Positions 11,086 to 22,490 of a stretch of DNA of 64,000 bases are shown here, piece by piece. Below the pieces are notes generated by a model. The model did no database searches, was not told the DNA's origin, and saw nothing but the letters and a program-made list of their open reading frames with translations. Location of the stretch: assembly GCF_047495875.1 (NCBI RefSeq), contig NC_092465.1:2892347-2956346 (forward strand). Direction: 5' to 3'. Every line of letters starts with the position of its first letter. The first letter of the stretch is position 1. Source of the DNA: Pithys albifrons albifrons. Lineage: Eukaryota; Chordata; Aves; Passeriformes; Thamnophilidae. Both the position numbers and the translations under genes were made by a program.

Positions 11086-12212
11086 GAGCAGAGGAAGATC
11101 AGCTCAAGAGAACTTTCCATATCTTTAATCATGAGCTGTGAGAAATCTCAGCACAAGGTCCTCCTTCCCAGCATAAGGAGAGAAATGTCATTCAAACTGC
11201 ATGACCACATTTGTGGTCCATACAAACTAAATTAACTGGCTTTTAATTTTTTATTTTTCAGTTTTTGTTGCAGGTTATATTGTTTTTTGGCACTCCAATC
11301 GTGTAAAACCTGTTAATGGCTCATGTGTAGAGGCCCAGCCTCAGTTTAGCTCCTGTTAAAAGGAAACAAATTGTAATTCTTAATTGAATTCTCCTATGGA
11401 AGCACCAGCAATATAAATTACAATGTCACTCCAATGAGGAGGTGGGGGAGGGAGAGCCCTTTTTACAAGCCTCAAGATGATAATTTATAAATAAAGTAAA
11501 ACCAAGAAGCCTTAACAAAAAACCCCCACGGAGTCTGACATTAATAGCCTTTACTTTTACTCTGATAAAATAAATCTTTGCAGCTTTGTATCCACAACAG
11601 AAATCAAGAGACCAGGCCAAGCTGGAGCAGACTTGGGGGAGCTGAAGACAAACACACCCTTTCTTTAATTAAAAGTAAAAGGTGATTTTCTGGTATTCCA
11701 AAGTCAACAAGTCATTGCTGCCAACTTGATGCCAATCACTTTGCTCCAAGGGAGGATTTTTTTGGTTGGATTCTTTGCAATGTATAAACCAGAACTTCCA
11801 AAGCCACGATGGAATTTTCAGTGTGCATTTTTGGGAATCTCAGATTTCCAGCTGCCCCATGGACTGCAGCAGTTTAAAAGTTCAATATTAATTATTTTTA
11901 TAACACCATGAATTGTTGAGAAGGTTTTTATTTTTTAGGATGAGAGTAAGGATACTGTCAGAACTTTTCCCAGACAGAGGATATAGTGCTCTGTTTGCAG
12001 TGGAAACGAGGACCAAGAGGAAAGGGCAAGATATGAAGTCCTGGGATCTATCACAATAAATTAAGATGTTTTCCCTCCTACATGTCACACACCAGTGATG
12101 GGAAGGCAGGATTTTCATGGCCTCTGAGTATTGCCAACACCCTGCATTCCAAAATCTTTATAAATGAAAAAAATAAGGGGAAAAATCTTTGAATGGTGCT
12201 AAACATCAGCAC
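11086..12212. other. Unique noncoding DNA
   Basis: AT-rich single-copy sequence with no recognisable element or exon. Confidence 0.6.
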
Positions 12213-12357
12213 ATTTTCAGTTGGATAAAACTTGATTGTAATAATGCCAAGGTCATGGGTTCAATCCCCTGTGTGGGCCATTGACTGAAGAGTTGGACTC
12301 GATGGTCCTTGTGGGTCCTTCCAACTCAGAATAGTCTGTGAGTCTGTGATAGAGAGA
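12213..12357 (+). mobile_element. tRNA-Ile-derived SINE, copy 1 (TguSINE1-like)
   Basis: The head matches the 3' half of tRNA-Ile: AATGCCAAGGTCATGGG, then the B box GGTTCAATCCCC at 12258-12269, then TGTGTGGGCCA. A CR1-like tail follows (GTTGGACTCGATGGTCCTTG, then CCAACTCAGAATAGTCTGTG). The A-box region is degraded (TTTCAGTTGGATAAAAC). This architecture is that of the zebra finch SINE TguSINE1, mobilised by CR1 through the shared tail. Confidence 0.88.
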
Positions 12358-12482
12358 GGGATGGATGGATGGATGGATGGATGGATGGATGGATGGATGG
12401 GTGGATGGATGGATGGATGGATGGATGGATGGATGGATGGATGGATGGGTGGGTGGACAGATGGATGGGATGGGTGGGTGGA
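12358..12482. repeat. (GATG)n microsatellite, first block
   Basis: About 125 bp of ATGG/GATG tetramers with GGTG variants, starting from the GATAGAGAGAGG tail of SINE copy 1 and ending exactly where SINE copy 2 begins. Confidence 0.97.
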
Positions 12483-12630
12483 TGAGCTCAGCTGGTTAAA
12501 ACTTGGTTGTAACAATGCCAAGGTCATGGGTTCAATCCCCTGTGTGGGCCATTGACTGAAGAGTTGGACTGGATGGTCCCTGTGGGTCCTTCCAACTCAG
12601 AATAGTCTGTGAGTCTGTGATAGAGAGAGA
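12483..12630 (+). mobile_element. tRNA-Ile-derived SINE, copy 2
   Basis: The A box is clear (TGAGCTCAGCTGGTTAAAAC) and the B box lies at 12529-12540. The CR1-like tail is nearly identical to copy 1. The first roughly eight bases of the tRNA head are missing, and the element starts abruptly at the microsatellite edge. Confidence 0.92.
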
Positions 12631-12943
12631 GAGATGGATGGATGGATGGATGGATGGATGGATGGATGGATGGATGGATGGATGGATGGATGGGTGGATG
12701 GATGGGTGGGTGGATGGGTGGGTGGATGGGTGGATGGGAGAATGGATGGATGGATGGATGGATGGATGGATGGATGGATGGATGGATGGATGGATGGATG
12801 GGTGGATGGGAGAATGGGTGGATGGATGGATGGATGGATGGATGGATGGATGGATGGACGGATGGGTGGGTGGATGGATGGATGGATGGATGGATGGATG
12901 GATGGATGGATGGTTGGGATGGGTGGGTGGATGGCTGGGTGGA
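12631..12943. repeat. (GATG)n microsatellite, second block
   Basis: About 313 bp of GATG tetramers with interspersed GGTG and two GGGAGAATGG interruptions. It is flanked by SINE copies 2 and 3. Confidence 0.97.
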
Positions 12944-13086
12944 TGAGCTCAGTTGGTTAAAACTTGGTGTAACAATGCCAAGGTCATGGGTTCAATCCCC
13001 TGTGTGGGCCATTGACTGAAGAGTTGGACTCGATGGTCCTTGTGGGTCCTTCCAACTCAGAATAGTCTGGGATTCTGATTCTGTGA
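12944..13086 (+). mobile_element. tRNA-Ile-derived SINE, copy 3
   Basis: The head TGAGCTCAGTTGGTTAAAAC is the copy closest to tRNA-Ile. The B box is at 12989-13000 and the tail ends GTCTGGGATTCTGATTCTGTGA, closer to a standard CR1 terminus. It has the same 5' start point as copy 2. Confidence 0.92.
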
Positions 13087-14955
13087 CATGTTTGCCTTTT
13101 CATTTATCTGCTTTGAGGATGCCACTGAGAATGTTGAGATTGGGACTAATTTTCTCCAGAGTGATCAGGGCCTGGATTGCAGATTTATATTTTCAAAGAT
13201 ACCAGCATTTTGTTTAATCTTGGGGTTTTTTTAAGTCTTAACTTTATAAAAGAGGAATGTTGCCTTTTTGGGGGGTACTTTCTGCATTTTAGGTGGTATG
13301 AACATGCACAGGGGATGTTCAGATCTCCAGGGTTGGACAAAGTGTCACCCTTGATCGAAACAATTTTAATTTTATCAGAGGAATTATGGCAAGGCCTTTT
13401 TTGTGGATAATTTTCAACAACAGTAACGTGAAAATGGCACAATCTCAAGTCTGTTTTTTCAGAGCAAACCCATAAACTCACAAAATCAGCAAGTTTGGTG
13501 GAATGTAAAAACCAAACGCAAAGACCAAAATCCTCCCAACTGAAGAATAAGTGGGAAGAAAAGAGGAATATTTGCCCCTTTTCCAGCTCTGCCAGGAGCA
13601 GCTTTACCCCATGGTCAGGCTGGAATTGCCCACTGAGCAGGGCCTGGCACATGCCAGGCTGAGCCTTGTGTGGAGCCACTTTGGTGTTAACCATCCATGT
13701 CAAGAGTTACTAAACACTTATTTTTAGATCAGGCAGATGTGGCTTATCCCAAATATTCCTCTGGACAAATTCCTTGTTTGGAATCTGCTGGACTTTTCCC
13801 ATGTGGGTTTTTTTTTTCCTTTGATATGAAGCTACTTATGAGGCCTCCATAAAATGGTGTATAACAACCGAGTACAGTAAATTAAACATGATACTCATTG
13901 CATAAATACAATTATATTTATCAGCCTTTTATAACCACACAAAGCGTTTACCAGTAAGAGTTATTTGGGAGTAGATAATTCCCAATTAACTTTTACTACC
14001 TGATTTTTTTTTTTTTTTTGCTAATTTGGTTAGAGTTAATTTTTCAAATAAAATAAAATAAAACGAAAAAAAAAAAGCTGTATCAAATGGCATCTCTGAC
14101 TATTATGCTGGAGATGAGATATAATTAAAATGTTATGTATATGGAATTGCAGCTGATGGGAACCTCAGCTTTAACTCTTATTTTTTGCCTTTATTTGATT
14201 GCTGACTGCTCTGCACAGATAACAGGATTGAATTGCAGGAAGGCTGGAGAAGAGAGGGAAAGGAAGAGCGTGGAATAAAAATGACTTGGGAAGATCAAAC
14301 AGGTCAAGGTATGCTGAAGAATCCTCTGAAAGTCCCTCTTTGATCACAGTGTTGAGTTCTGCAAAGCTGCTGGTGAGGAATCCTGGACTCCCACAGGTCC
14401 AAGGTGAGGGGCACTGATGTTCAGGTGTCTCTCTGTGCTGTGGGCTCAAAGTGACTCATGTCAGGATTGTCCATCCCCCTGATTATAAAAAATGGGATTC
14501 CACTGCCCAGTTTGCCCCCAAACTGAGCATCAAGCCAAGCTTGGGATTGATTACTCCACACCAGGAAATGTTCTCATGTCTCAGCCCAGCTGGTGGTCGG
14601 TGAAGACTCTGAAATCGCCACCAAAGCACAAAGTTCAGAGCAGGAACACTTGGCTGAGGGATCCTTCCCAGTGACTTCAGTTTCTCATGCTCTTTTCACC
14701 TCCTTGTTTTCCAAGGATAGTGGTGAGTGAATGTCTCTCCTGGGATGAGGAACACCCAGGGAATCCATTGACACCATAGTTCTGCTGTACTTTTCACAGA
14801 AACCCTTCCAAGCAAAAAGAAGGACAAGTCTGAAAAGCTTTCCTTACCCACTTTTAGCTTTCTGGTTTTCACTTTGTCCTGGGTTATAAGGCTTGAAATC
14901 TGCAGTAGGGACTCAGGATTGGATTTAGTCACCGGAATTCCACTGGAGATGTGCC
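13087..14955. other. Unique noncoding DNA
   Basis: AT-rich sequence with T and A runs at about 14008-14021 and 14050-14080. Apart from the candidate element listed at 13840-14165 I see nothing supportable. Confidence 0.55.
13840..14165. promoter_or_regulatory. Candidate conserved noncoding block
   Basis: Non-repetitive AT-rich DNA with AAATTAAAC, ATTGCATAAATA, CAATTATATTTATC and a retained CpG in AAGCGTTTACC. The texture resembles vertebrate developmental enhancers. Conservation is inferred, not seen. Confidence 0.25.
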
Positions 14956-15363
14956 ATGTCCTTATCTCCCTGTCCCTACACCAGGAATAGTCTGATTGGT
15001 GTTCCTTGTCCCTACACCAGGAACAGTCTGATTAGTGTTCCCTGTCCCTACACCAGGAATAGTCTAATTTGTGTTCCTTGTCCCTACACCAGGAATAGTC
15101 TGATTGGTGTTCCCTGTCCCTACACCAGGAATAGTCTGATTGGTGTTCCCTGTCCCTACACCAGGAATAGTCTGATTGGTGTTCCCTGTCCCTACACCAG
15201 GAATAGTCTAATTAGTGTTCCCTGTCCCTACACCAGGAATAGTCTGATTGGTGTTCCCTGTCCCTACACCAGGAATAGTCTGACTGGTGTTCCTTGTCCC
15301 TACACCAGGAATAGTCTGATTGGTGTTCCTTGTCCCTACACCAGGAATGGTCTGACTGGTGTC
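14956..15363 (+). repeat. 36-bp minisatellite, 11 copies
   Basis: CCCTACACCAGGAATAGTCT recurs from 14974 every 36 bp to about 15334. Units differ by single bases (GATTGG/GATTAG/AATTTG). Because 36 is a multiple of three, one frame reads an 11-fold 12-residue repeat (PYTRNSLIGVPC) within a 185-codon open frame. No flanking domain or splice evidence supports translation. Confidence 0.95.
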
Positions 15364-15477
15364 CCAAAGAGTCCCTCCCTTGGCAGGGTTCAACATGCTG
15401 CTGTGGCTTTCCACATTTCAGCTCTGGATTTTTCCTGGGCTCCAGAGGAAGGTCTCCACATCTCTGGATGTTGGGAA

Positions 15478-15660
15478 GACGCACTCCGGGATTTTTCACG
15501 GAGTGACGAGTGACGGAAACGCGTCTTTCTGTCGAACCAAACCTCTCTCCATTTCATCTGCCACTAATCATTAAAACCCAATCCCAGCGTCGCTAATTGT
15601 GTTTAGGACAATATGATTTTCACCTAAATGGGAATTCCAAGCGTTCCACACGGCTGGGAG
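15478..15660. promoter_or_regulatory. CpG-retaining candidate conserved element
   Basis: About a dozen CpGs in 180 bp (for example GACGCACTCCGGG, CACGGAGTGACGAGTGACGG, AACGCG, GCGTCGCTAATTG), next to CACTAATCATTAAAACC, in an otherwise CpG-poor region. Retained CpGs with ATTA motifs suggest constraint (inference). Confidence 0.35.
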
Positions 15661-16189
15661 ATGGGAATTAATGGATTCCAGCAGGGAAAGGGGGGGTTTG
15701 GCTGAGGGGAAATAGCAGCACTATCTTTCTAAGGGCAAGGACAGTCACAGCCCCACTGTTCATTACTTTGGGTGTGTCACATTTGCTGCTGTGACAAGAT
15801 GTATTACAGGCAAGGAATTTTACAGATGGAGAGAAATATCCATGGAAGTTGTTCAGTTGATTTTTTCCAATTGTTTTTTTTTTTTTTTTTCTTTTCTGGG
15901 CTACCCTGTCCAACCTTGGGATAATGGAATTATTTTATGCCTTTTGCACTATCATCAGGCTTTGGATGGCTGCACAAAGGCCACTGGCAACAGAATAAGA
16001 TGGCTGTAAAAAAATGCAAAAAATTGGGATTGGGGAGGGGGAGGGAGGAAGGAAAAAAAAAAAGGTACAACCAATAACTTGCCCTTAAATTTAAAAAGAA
16101 CTAAATGAGGAACTTCTGGACAATTTATCTTGCTGTTTACAGATAACAAGTCACTTTGTTTTTATGTGCTCAGTCTAGTATTCCATAAT

Positions 16190-16680
16190 TTATTTGAAAG
16201 AAGATGAGAAATAATGTAGATAAATGATGAAGTGTCAGGGTCTGACGCTCTTAAATGAAGCTATTATGGTCAAAGAGAAAACGTAAAACCTGCGGCTCAT
16301 TATGAGAGCGTTCGACTTGTCAGTTAAGTGAAAAGGCCTGGAATGATTTCCAGTTTATTTGTCATTGCAGTTATTAAAGCTGTCTTTTTGGTGCCATGAA
16401 AATGAATTGAAGACTTTATTCGGAGTAAATTTGTACTAAAGCTTTCAGATGTATCTTATGTGAGTTCAGTGAGGCAAGAAAACAGCTTAAAAGCTGAAAT
16501 ATTACGCGAAGGCAACTGCTGAAGTCCTGGAATGCACAGGAATATAAAGTCTGAGGAAGTTACACAAATAAATGAAGGATTTCATCTCCTGGGAAATAAA
16601 GCTTACTTTGACTATATTGTACACTTAGACAAAGAAATCAGCCCTTGTTAGTGGCAGCAAAATATTGTCTTTCACGGGCT
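16190..16680. promoter_or_regulatory. Candidate conserved noncoding element
   Basis: A 490-bp non-repetitive stretch with scattered CpGs (TGACGCTC, AACGTAAAACCTGCGGCTC, GAGCGTTCGAC, TTACGCGAAGG) and factor-like motifs (TAATTTATTTG, TTATTAAAGC, AATGAATTG). I see no open frame or transposon similarity. It is the strongest enhancer-like block in the left third by eye. Confidence 0.38.
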
Positions 16681-16824
16681 TGTGCCTGGTGCTTACTTTT
16701 ATATCAAGCTATTAATTCTGGGACAAGTTTATCAGGGAAGTGAGGATTCTCTGTTCCAATCTGCACAGCCTCGGAGTCAAAAAGGAGATGTGGTACCCAC
16801 GACAAGATTAGGCTTTTTATGGGC

Positions 16825-16890
16825 ATCATTTAGGGCTGGACTCGATGATCCTGGAGGTCTTTTGCAGCCTCAATGACTTGATGCCGTGAA
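16825..16890 (+). mobile_element. CR1 3' terminus interrupted by LTR
   Basis: GGGCTGGACTCGATGATCCT, then GGAGGTCTTTTGCAGCCTCAATGA, is the CR1 3' end. The octamer tail is degenerate and the sequence stops at 16890, where the LTR begins. Confidence 0.8.
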
Positions 16891-17400
16891 TGACCCTTTC
16901 CCCCAAAAACAGGACTTCGAGCCACGTTAGTGCAGGGCAAGATAAAAAGCAAAGGTCCTTTAATAACACAGGGCCCACAGCCCACAGGAATACAGGATGA
17001 CATGCATGTGCCCCAGTTCTTGTTGCCATGGCTTTTATAATAAGATCCCTCCAATCATTGCTTTACACATTTCTCAGTCCAGCCCCAGTCCCACCCCTGG
17101 TCCAACCCCCTGGAATTGGGTCAAGACCCCTTGTCTTCATCAGCTCTTCTTCTTCAGGCACACAAAGGTCTCTTGGAGCTCATCCAATTCTGGCTTTTGG
17201 GTTACTCTGACCTGTGTTTATGTTTCATTCTGCAGGCCTTTTGATATCCTTCAGCTCTACCTTGGAAAGGAGTCTAAACAAGATTAATTAACTAAAGGAA
17301 TTTGAGCTCCCTGTTCTGGGACAGGGGTAGTGATAGAAAGGCATTAAACTTAAACTGTTAGAAATATTAACCCTCTAAAAATCTACAACTACTGTGTTCC
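16891..17400 (-). mobile_element. Probable retroviral LTR, second type (antisense); right end uncertain
   Basis: Read on the minus strand there is a TATA box (TTATTATAAAAGCC at about 17031-17044). About 75 bp downstream lies a poly(A) signal in TTATTAAAGGACCTTTGC (ATTAAA at 16959-16964), and the 3' end is GGGGGAAAGGGTCA at 16891. TATA, short R region, poly(A) signal and a terminal CA are LTR layout. No primer-binding site or internal gene follows, so it is solo or fragmentary. I could not fix the U3 start. Confidence 0.62.
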
Positions 17401-18596
17401 TAAAACCTACAAAATGTGAAAATCAGAACAAAAACCCCTTTGGCATCAGACTCCATGAGTAATGTGGTCCAAAATGGTGCATGGGAGACAAAGGGTTGGT
17501 GAGACCCCCCCCCCCCCCCTCCAGGAGGATCCTTATCCTTGATAGAATGATCAGAGCAGTGCATGGAATGGGAGATACTGATTGGGATTTTCATTCCTCT
17601 TGAAACACTTCCATGAACCTTGTGTGGCTGGGAGGGCAGAGTGAAATGCTGAGCTGAAATCCAGCCTGCCCTGCTCCTGGGGTGGTGGTTGCCACTCGTT
17701 TTCCTGCCATCTCCTCTCCACATTATTCCTATTGAACTGTAAATCTCCAATTTATGGAGAGAGGATTGATAGGTTTGTTTCATTTGGTTTCTCTGTTTCT
17801 CTGGATTCCTCTTCCAGTCATCCTGTGCCCCACCAGCACAACATTTGCCAAGACAAATCAGTGCAGTTCCACCAGGTCTGCACTGTCCAAAAGGAAATGA
17901 AGAGCCTTTTCCCCCCTTTCAAATTGAAAGCTGTAGGAGCACTAAACTAAATGCTTAACTCCAAGCTCCAGCAGTCTTAGAGCAGTAGAACTGACACTTT
18001 ATTGCAGATATTACAAATGTTATGACATGTCTTCAGGGTCAAGTTAAAAACAAAAAGGGTTCCACATTCTCATCAGGAGTAATCTGTCAGTTTTGTCATC
18101 AGATATTGGAGCAGCCCTTGGTGGCAGTGTCACTGGCAAGGGTTTATCAGGCTTGGGGGTATATATGTACATCCTCTGATTTCCAGGGCTTTTATCTGCA
18201 ATAAAAATTCCCTCTGGGCTAAAACTTGGCATTCATAGCCCAAAGGGATTTTTTTAACTCAGAAAAAATAGTACCAAGGAAGGTTTCCTTAAACTGAAAA
18301 GAGCACACAACCCCCAAACTCTATTCTGCATTTTAAAAAATTACTTTAAACCTTTTAAACTGGCAGACTTCGGATGTTTAAGCAGCCAACTCTCTTGGCT
18401 TAAGAGACCATTAAGAAGGACCTAGGAAGGGGAGAGGTGGCAGAGCAGACAAGTGGTCTGTGCTCCTCACGAGTGTGAGCGTTGGGCGTTTGATGAGATG
18501 TCTAATTAGCCACACATCTCTAAAGCTCTTCGTGTCTCTTGCCCTCCTGTGCATGAGGGAATTGGGATGTCTGAGGCACAAATATAATTCCCTTAT
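17401..18596. other. Unique noncoding DNA with a C15 run
   Basis: Single-copy sequence; 15 consecutive C at 17505-17519. No supported gene. Confidence 0.6.
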
Positions 18597-19342
18597 CATA
18601 GAATCATAGAATCGACTGGGCTGGAAAAGACCTCCAAGAACATCAAGTCCAACCCTTGATCCAACTCCAGTCCCTTTACCAGATCATGGCACTCAGTGCC
18701 ACGGCCAAGCTCAGCTGAAAAACCTCCAGGGATGGGGAATCCACCCCCTCTCTGGGCAGCCCATTCCAATCCCTGAGCACTCTCTCTGTAAAGAATTTCC
18801 TTCTGATCTCCAACTTCAATTTCCCCTGGCAGAGCTTGAGCCCATCGTGCCCCCTTGTCCTATTGCTGAGTGCCTGGGAGAAGAGACCAACCCCCACCTG
18901 GCCAGAACTTCCCTTCAGGCAGTTCCAGACAGTGCTGAGGTCACCTCTGAGCCTCCTCTTCTCCAGGCTGAACACCCCCAGCTCCCTCAGCCTCTCCCCA
19001 CAGCACTTGTGCTCCAGTCCCTTCTCCAGCCTCGTTGCTCTTCTCTGGCCCCGCTCCAGCCCCTCAAGCTCTTTCCTCAACTGAGGGGCCCAGAACTGAA
19101 CACAACACTCAAGGTGTGGCCTCCCCAAGGCAGAGTCCAGGGGAAGGGTCACTGCCCTGGGCCTGCTGGCCACGCTAGTTTGGATCCAGGCCAGGATCCC
19201 ATTGGCCTTCTTGGCCACCTGGGCACACTGGTGGCTCCTGTTGAGCTTCCTGTCCCTCAGTCCCCCCAGGTCCCTCTGCCTGGCTGCTCTCCAGCCACTC
19301 TGTGCCCAGCCTGGAGCGCTGCAGGGGTTGGGGTGGCCAAAG
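18597..19342 (-). mobile_element. CR1 LINE, 5'-truncated (antisense)
   Basis: The tail TCATAGAATCATAGAATCG and GACTGGGCTGGAAAAGACC mark the 3' end at left. Sequence is near-identical to 3838-4590. It ends at the GGCCACCCC motif near 19342. Confidence 0.95.
18676..19342 (-). pseudogene. CR1 RT C-terminal remnant
   Basis: The minus-strand frame covers the post-catalytic C-terminus ([45 protein letters not shown]) to the natural stop near 18676. It is open throughout. Upstream of 19342 the frame continues into unrelated DNA. The catalytic box is absent. Confidence 0.88.
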
Positions 19343-20025
19343 TGCCACTTCTTGCTCTCCACCCTTGCCATGGGCCTGTGAAAAAGGGACTGCTGTGGTA
19401 TGAGCCCCTGGGGGGCACACAGCTCATCTCTCCCCTGCAGGAACACAGGACTTCATTTCCCACATTTTATTGTCCTGTTTCCATGATGGCAGCAACCAAA
19501 CTGTGCAAAACATGGCTGGGACATCCAGAGGGGGGATAACACAAAGGGTGGTGCAAACTGTTAACTTTGAAATCTCCTTTATTGCCAAGGGATGTCATGG
19601 CATTTGTCCTTGAAGGAGGAGGGAGGAAATCAGGAGCAACATCTAGAGATGTCTGTGCTAAAAAAGGATCAAGAACCATCACTAAAAGCTCCATCATTAT
19701 TCAGAGGCTTTTCTGCTGGGTGGGGCTCTGAACATCTGTGTTTGAGGAGCAAGAAAGGATCTCTCTTGGTGTATTCCCAATTTGATCCAGTGCCCAGGGC
19801 TGGGAAGTTTGGACTTGGTGAGAGCTGTGAGATCCTGAGTGGTCTGACTGCACAATATTAACAACCCCAGGGTCAAGGAGGGGCTTTGAGTTTTCAATGA
19901 TGTCATCAGAGATGGGACAACAAGTTGTTCTGTTGTTTTTGAGCCTCTGCAGAGGAATAAAAGCAGAGTTATTGTAGAAGGTAAAACTGATCCAAGAGTT
20001 CAGAGTAAAGGAGTAATAACATGTG
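19343..20025. other. Unique noncoding DNA
   Basis: Nothing supportable beyond single-copy sequence. Confidence 0.6.
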
Positions 20026-20135
20026 TAGAATGATAGAATATCCTGAGCTGGAAAGGCCCCACAAAGATCATCAAAGTCCACCTCCTGGCCCTGCACAGGA
20101 CAGCCTCAAAATCCCACCCTGTGCCTGGGTAGCCT
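20026..20135 (-). mobile_element. Short CR1 3' end (antisense), older subfamily
   Basis: TAGAATGATAGAATATCCTG, then GAGCTGGAAAGGCCCCACAA and CCTGGCCCTGCACAGGACAG, is an older CR1 3' end. Similarity fades after GTGCCTGGGTAGCC. Confidence 0.85.
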
Positions 20136-20564
20136 TGGCAAATATGCTGCAAACCTGGGCTAAACTTCCCTTGCTGATCATCTGCCCTTGCTGCCATTAT
20201 TCCACAAATTTCACCAGGAAACACTGAAATTTTTGTTGTTCTGCTCTTTGGCAGATATTGCTCTGTGTTAGCCTGTTTTGGGGGGCTTGGAACACCATGC
20301 TGAGGTTTTTTGGGAAAGAGGAGGATGCTGCTCCTTCCCAGGATCATCTCCACTGTCTGCTCTTTCTTAGACATCCCTTGTGGTTCAGCCTTTCTCACCA
20401 AATACACTCTGTGTGTACACAGGTATTAAAAATTGAAGTAAAAGTTCTATTTAAGCATTTCTGGGAAAATCCTCTTCTATGACTTTTCTTAGCATTGCAA
20501 AATAAATTAGGAAAATAGGCAACATAGTCCTGCAGCATCTGCATCCCACTAAAGTAATTTTTAT
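20136..20564. other. Unique noncoding DNA
   Basis: Single-copy; no gene seen. Confidence 0.6.
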
Positions 20565-22490
20565 AATGTGAAATCAAAGGTGTGGAATCCTCTTTTACTA
20601 AGAGGAGAGATATTGGGGTAAGGTGACAGACTCCCTTTACTCTGATGTCCAGAGAAATGTAGGATTTGGGTGTTTTCCCTTTGGAAATCACCTCCTTTGG
20701 AGTCCTTGGCCTCACCAAAGACCTGTCTGTAGAACCTCATCACAGTGAAGTCAAGACAACATTCAGGCCAAAACACTTCACTTTTTTGGTATCCATCCAA
20801 ACCAAAGTTCCCAAATTTCATTCTTATTCCTGAGCAGTGCCCCAGAGGTGCTGGTTGCTCTAAAACAGGCAAAATTAACCAGCAAACCCAGAGATATCCA
20901 ACTTACAGGCACAGAAAGGAGTTCAGGATGAAAATCTTTACCATCTGAATGTTCTCTGATTTATCTCCAATTCAGGCTGCCCAGCTGGGGTGTTTGTCAG
21001 AGCCCTGGGCTGACAAGAACAGAGCACTGTTGAGGAAACACAAAAGAACGGGGTCTAAACTCTGCAAGTGAGGCAGGTTTTCATTGACAGCATCACTCAG
21101 AGTCTCTGCATGGCACAGTCTGCTGCAAAGTCTGATTATCTGATTAAAAATCAGTTTGATATTTAAGGAAAGAGCAATGAAATGTCTGAGTTTCGTGTTG
21201 TTCAAATCCCACCCTCACATGGGAGTTGAGATGCTCCAATTTAGTTAAGTCAAAGTTTCAGCTCCTGTGTGGAATCCTCTTTTACTAAGAGGAGATATTG
21301 GGGAAAGGTAACAGACTCCCTTTACTCTGATGTCCAGAGAAATGTAGGATTTGGGTGTTTTCCCTTTGGAAATCACCTCCTTTGGAGTGCTTGGCCTCAC
21401 CACAGACCTGTCTGTAGAACCTCATCACAGTGAAGTCAAGACAACATTCAGGCCAAAAAACTTCACTTTTTTTGGTATCCATCCAAACCAAAGTTCCCAA
21501 ATTTCATTCTTATTCCTGAGCAGTGACCCAGAGGTGCTGGCTGCCCTAAATCACACAAAATTAATGGAGTCAACACCAGCAAACCCAGAGACACCCAACT
21601 TACAGAAAGGAGTTCAGGATGAAAATCTTTACCATCTGAATGTTCTCTTCCCCTGCCTGATTTATCTCCAATTCAGGCTGCTCAATTGGGGTGTTTGTCA
21701 GAGCCATGGGCTGACAAGAACAGAGCACTGTTGAGGAAACACAAAAGAACGGGGTCTAAACTCTGCAAGTGAGGCAGGTTTTCATTGACAGCATCACTCA
21801 GAGTCTCTGCATGGCACAGTCTGCTGCAAAGTTTGATTATCTGATGAAAAATCAGTTTGATATTTAAGGAAAGAGCAAGAAAATGTCTGAGTTTGGTGTT
21901 GTTCAAATCCCACCCTCACATGGGAGTTGAGATGCTCCAATTTAGTTAAATCAAAGGTGTGGAAAACTCTTTTACTAAGAGGAGAGATATTGGGGTAAGG
22001 TAACAGACTCCCTTTACTCTGATGTCCAGAGAAAAGTAGGATTTGGGTGTTTTCCCTTTGGAAATCACCTCCTTTGGAGTCCTTGGCCTCACCACAGACC
22101 TGTCTGTAGAACCTCATCACAGTGAAGTCAAGACAACATTCAGGCCAAAAAGCTTCACTTTTTTGGTGTCCATCCAAAACAAAGTTCCCAAATTTCATTC
22201 TTATTCCTGAGCAGTGCCCCAGTGGTACTGGCTGCCCTAAATCACACAAAATTAATGGAGTCAACACCAGCAAACCCACAGACACCCAACTTACAGAAAG
22301 GAGTTCAGGATGAAAATCTTTACCATCTGAATGTTCTCTCCCCCTGCCTGATTTATCTCCAATTCAGGCTGCCCAACTGGGGTGTTTGTCAGAGCCCTGG
22401 GCTGACAGGAACAGAGCACTGTTGAGGAAACACAAAAGAACGGGGTCTAAACTCTGCAAGTGAGGCAGGTTTACACTGACAGCACCAAAG
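20565..22490. repeat. 689-bp direct tandem repeat, 2.8 copies
   Basis: The motif GTGTGGAA followed by CTCTTTTACTAAGAGGAG starts copies near 20580, 21268 (spaced by about 688) and 21957 (about 689). The third copy ends near 22490 after CAAGTGAGGCAGGTTTACA. Copies 2 and 3 share insertions (TTAATGGAGTCAACACC, CCCCTGCCTGATTT) missing from copy 1, so duplication was stepwise. Each copy holds a minus-strand open stretch with the peptide block EVFWPECCLDFTVMRFYRQV or a near variant, about 70-160 codons. I do not recognise the unit as a transposon or gene. Confidence 0.92.

Larger units (their letters stand above)
15364..16824. other. Unique DNA with two candidate regulatory blocks
   Basis: Single-copy sequence; the blocks at 15478-15660 and 16190-16680 are listed separately. 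A T run lies near 15877-15890. No gene is supported. Confidence 0.55.

Noticed and set aside
12483..13020. Functional tRNA-Ile genes
   Set aside because: The A and B boxes look like tRNA-Ile, but the 5' acceptor strand is missing and a CR1-like tail follows, so these are SINEs.
14956..15363. CRISPR-like array
   Set aside because: Units are contiguous with no unique spacers, and the genome is avian.
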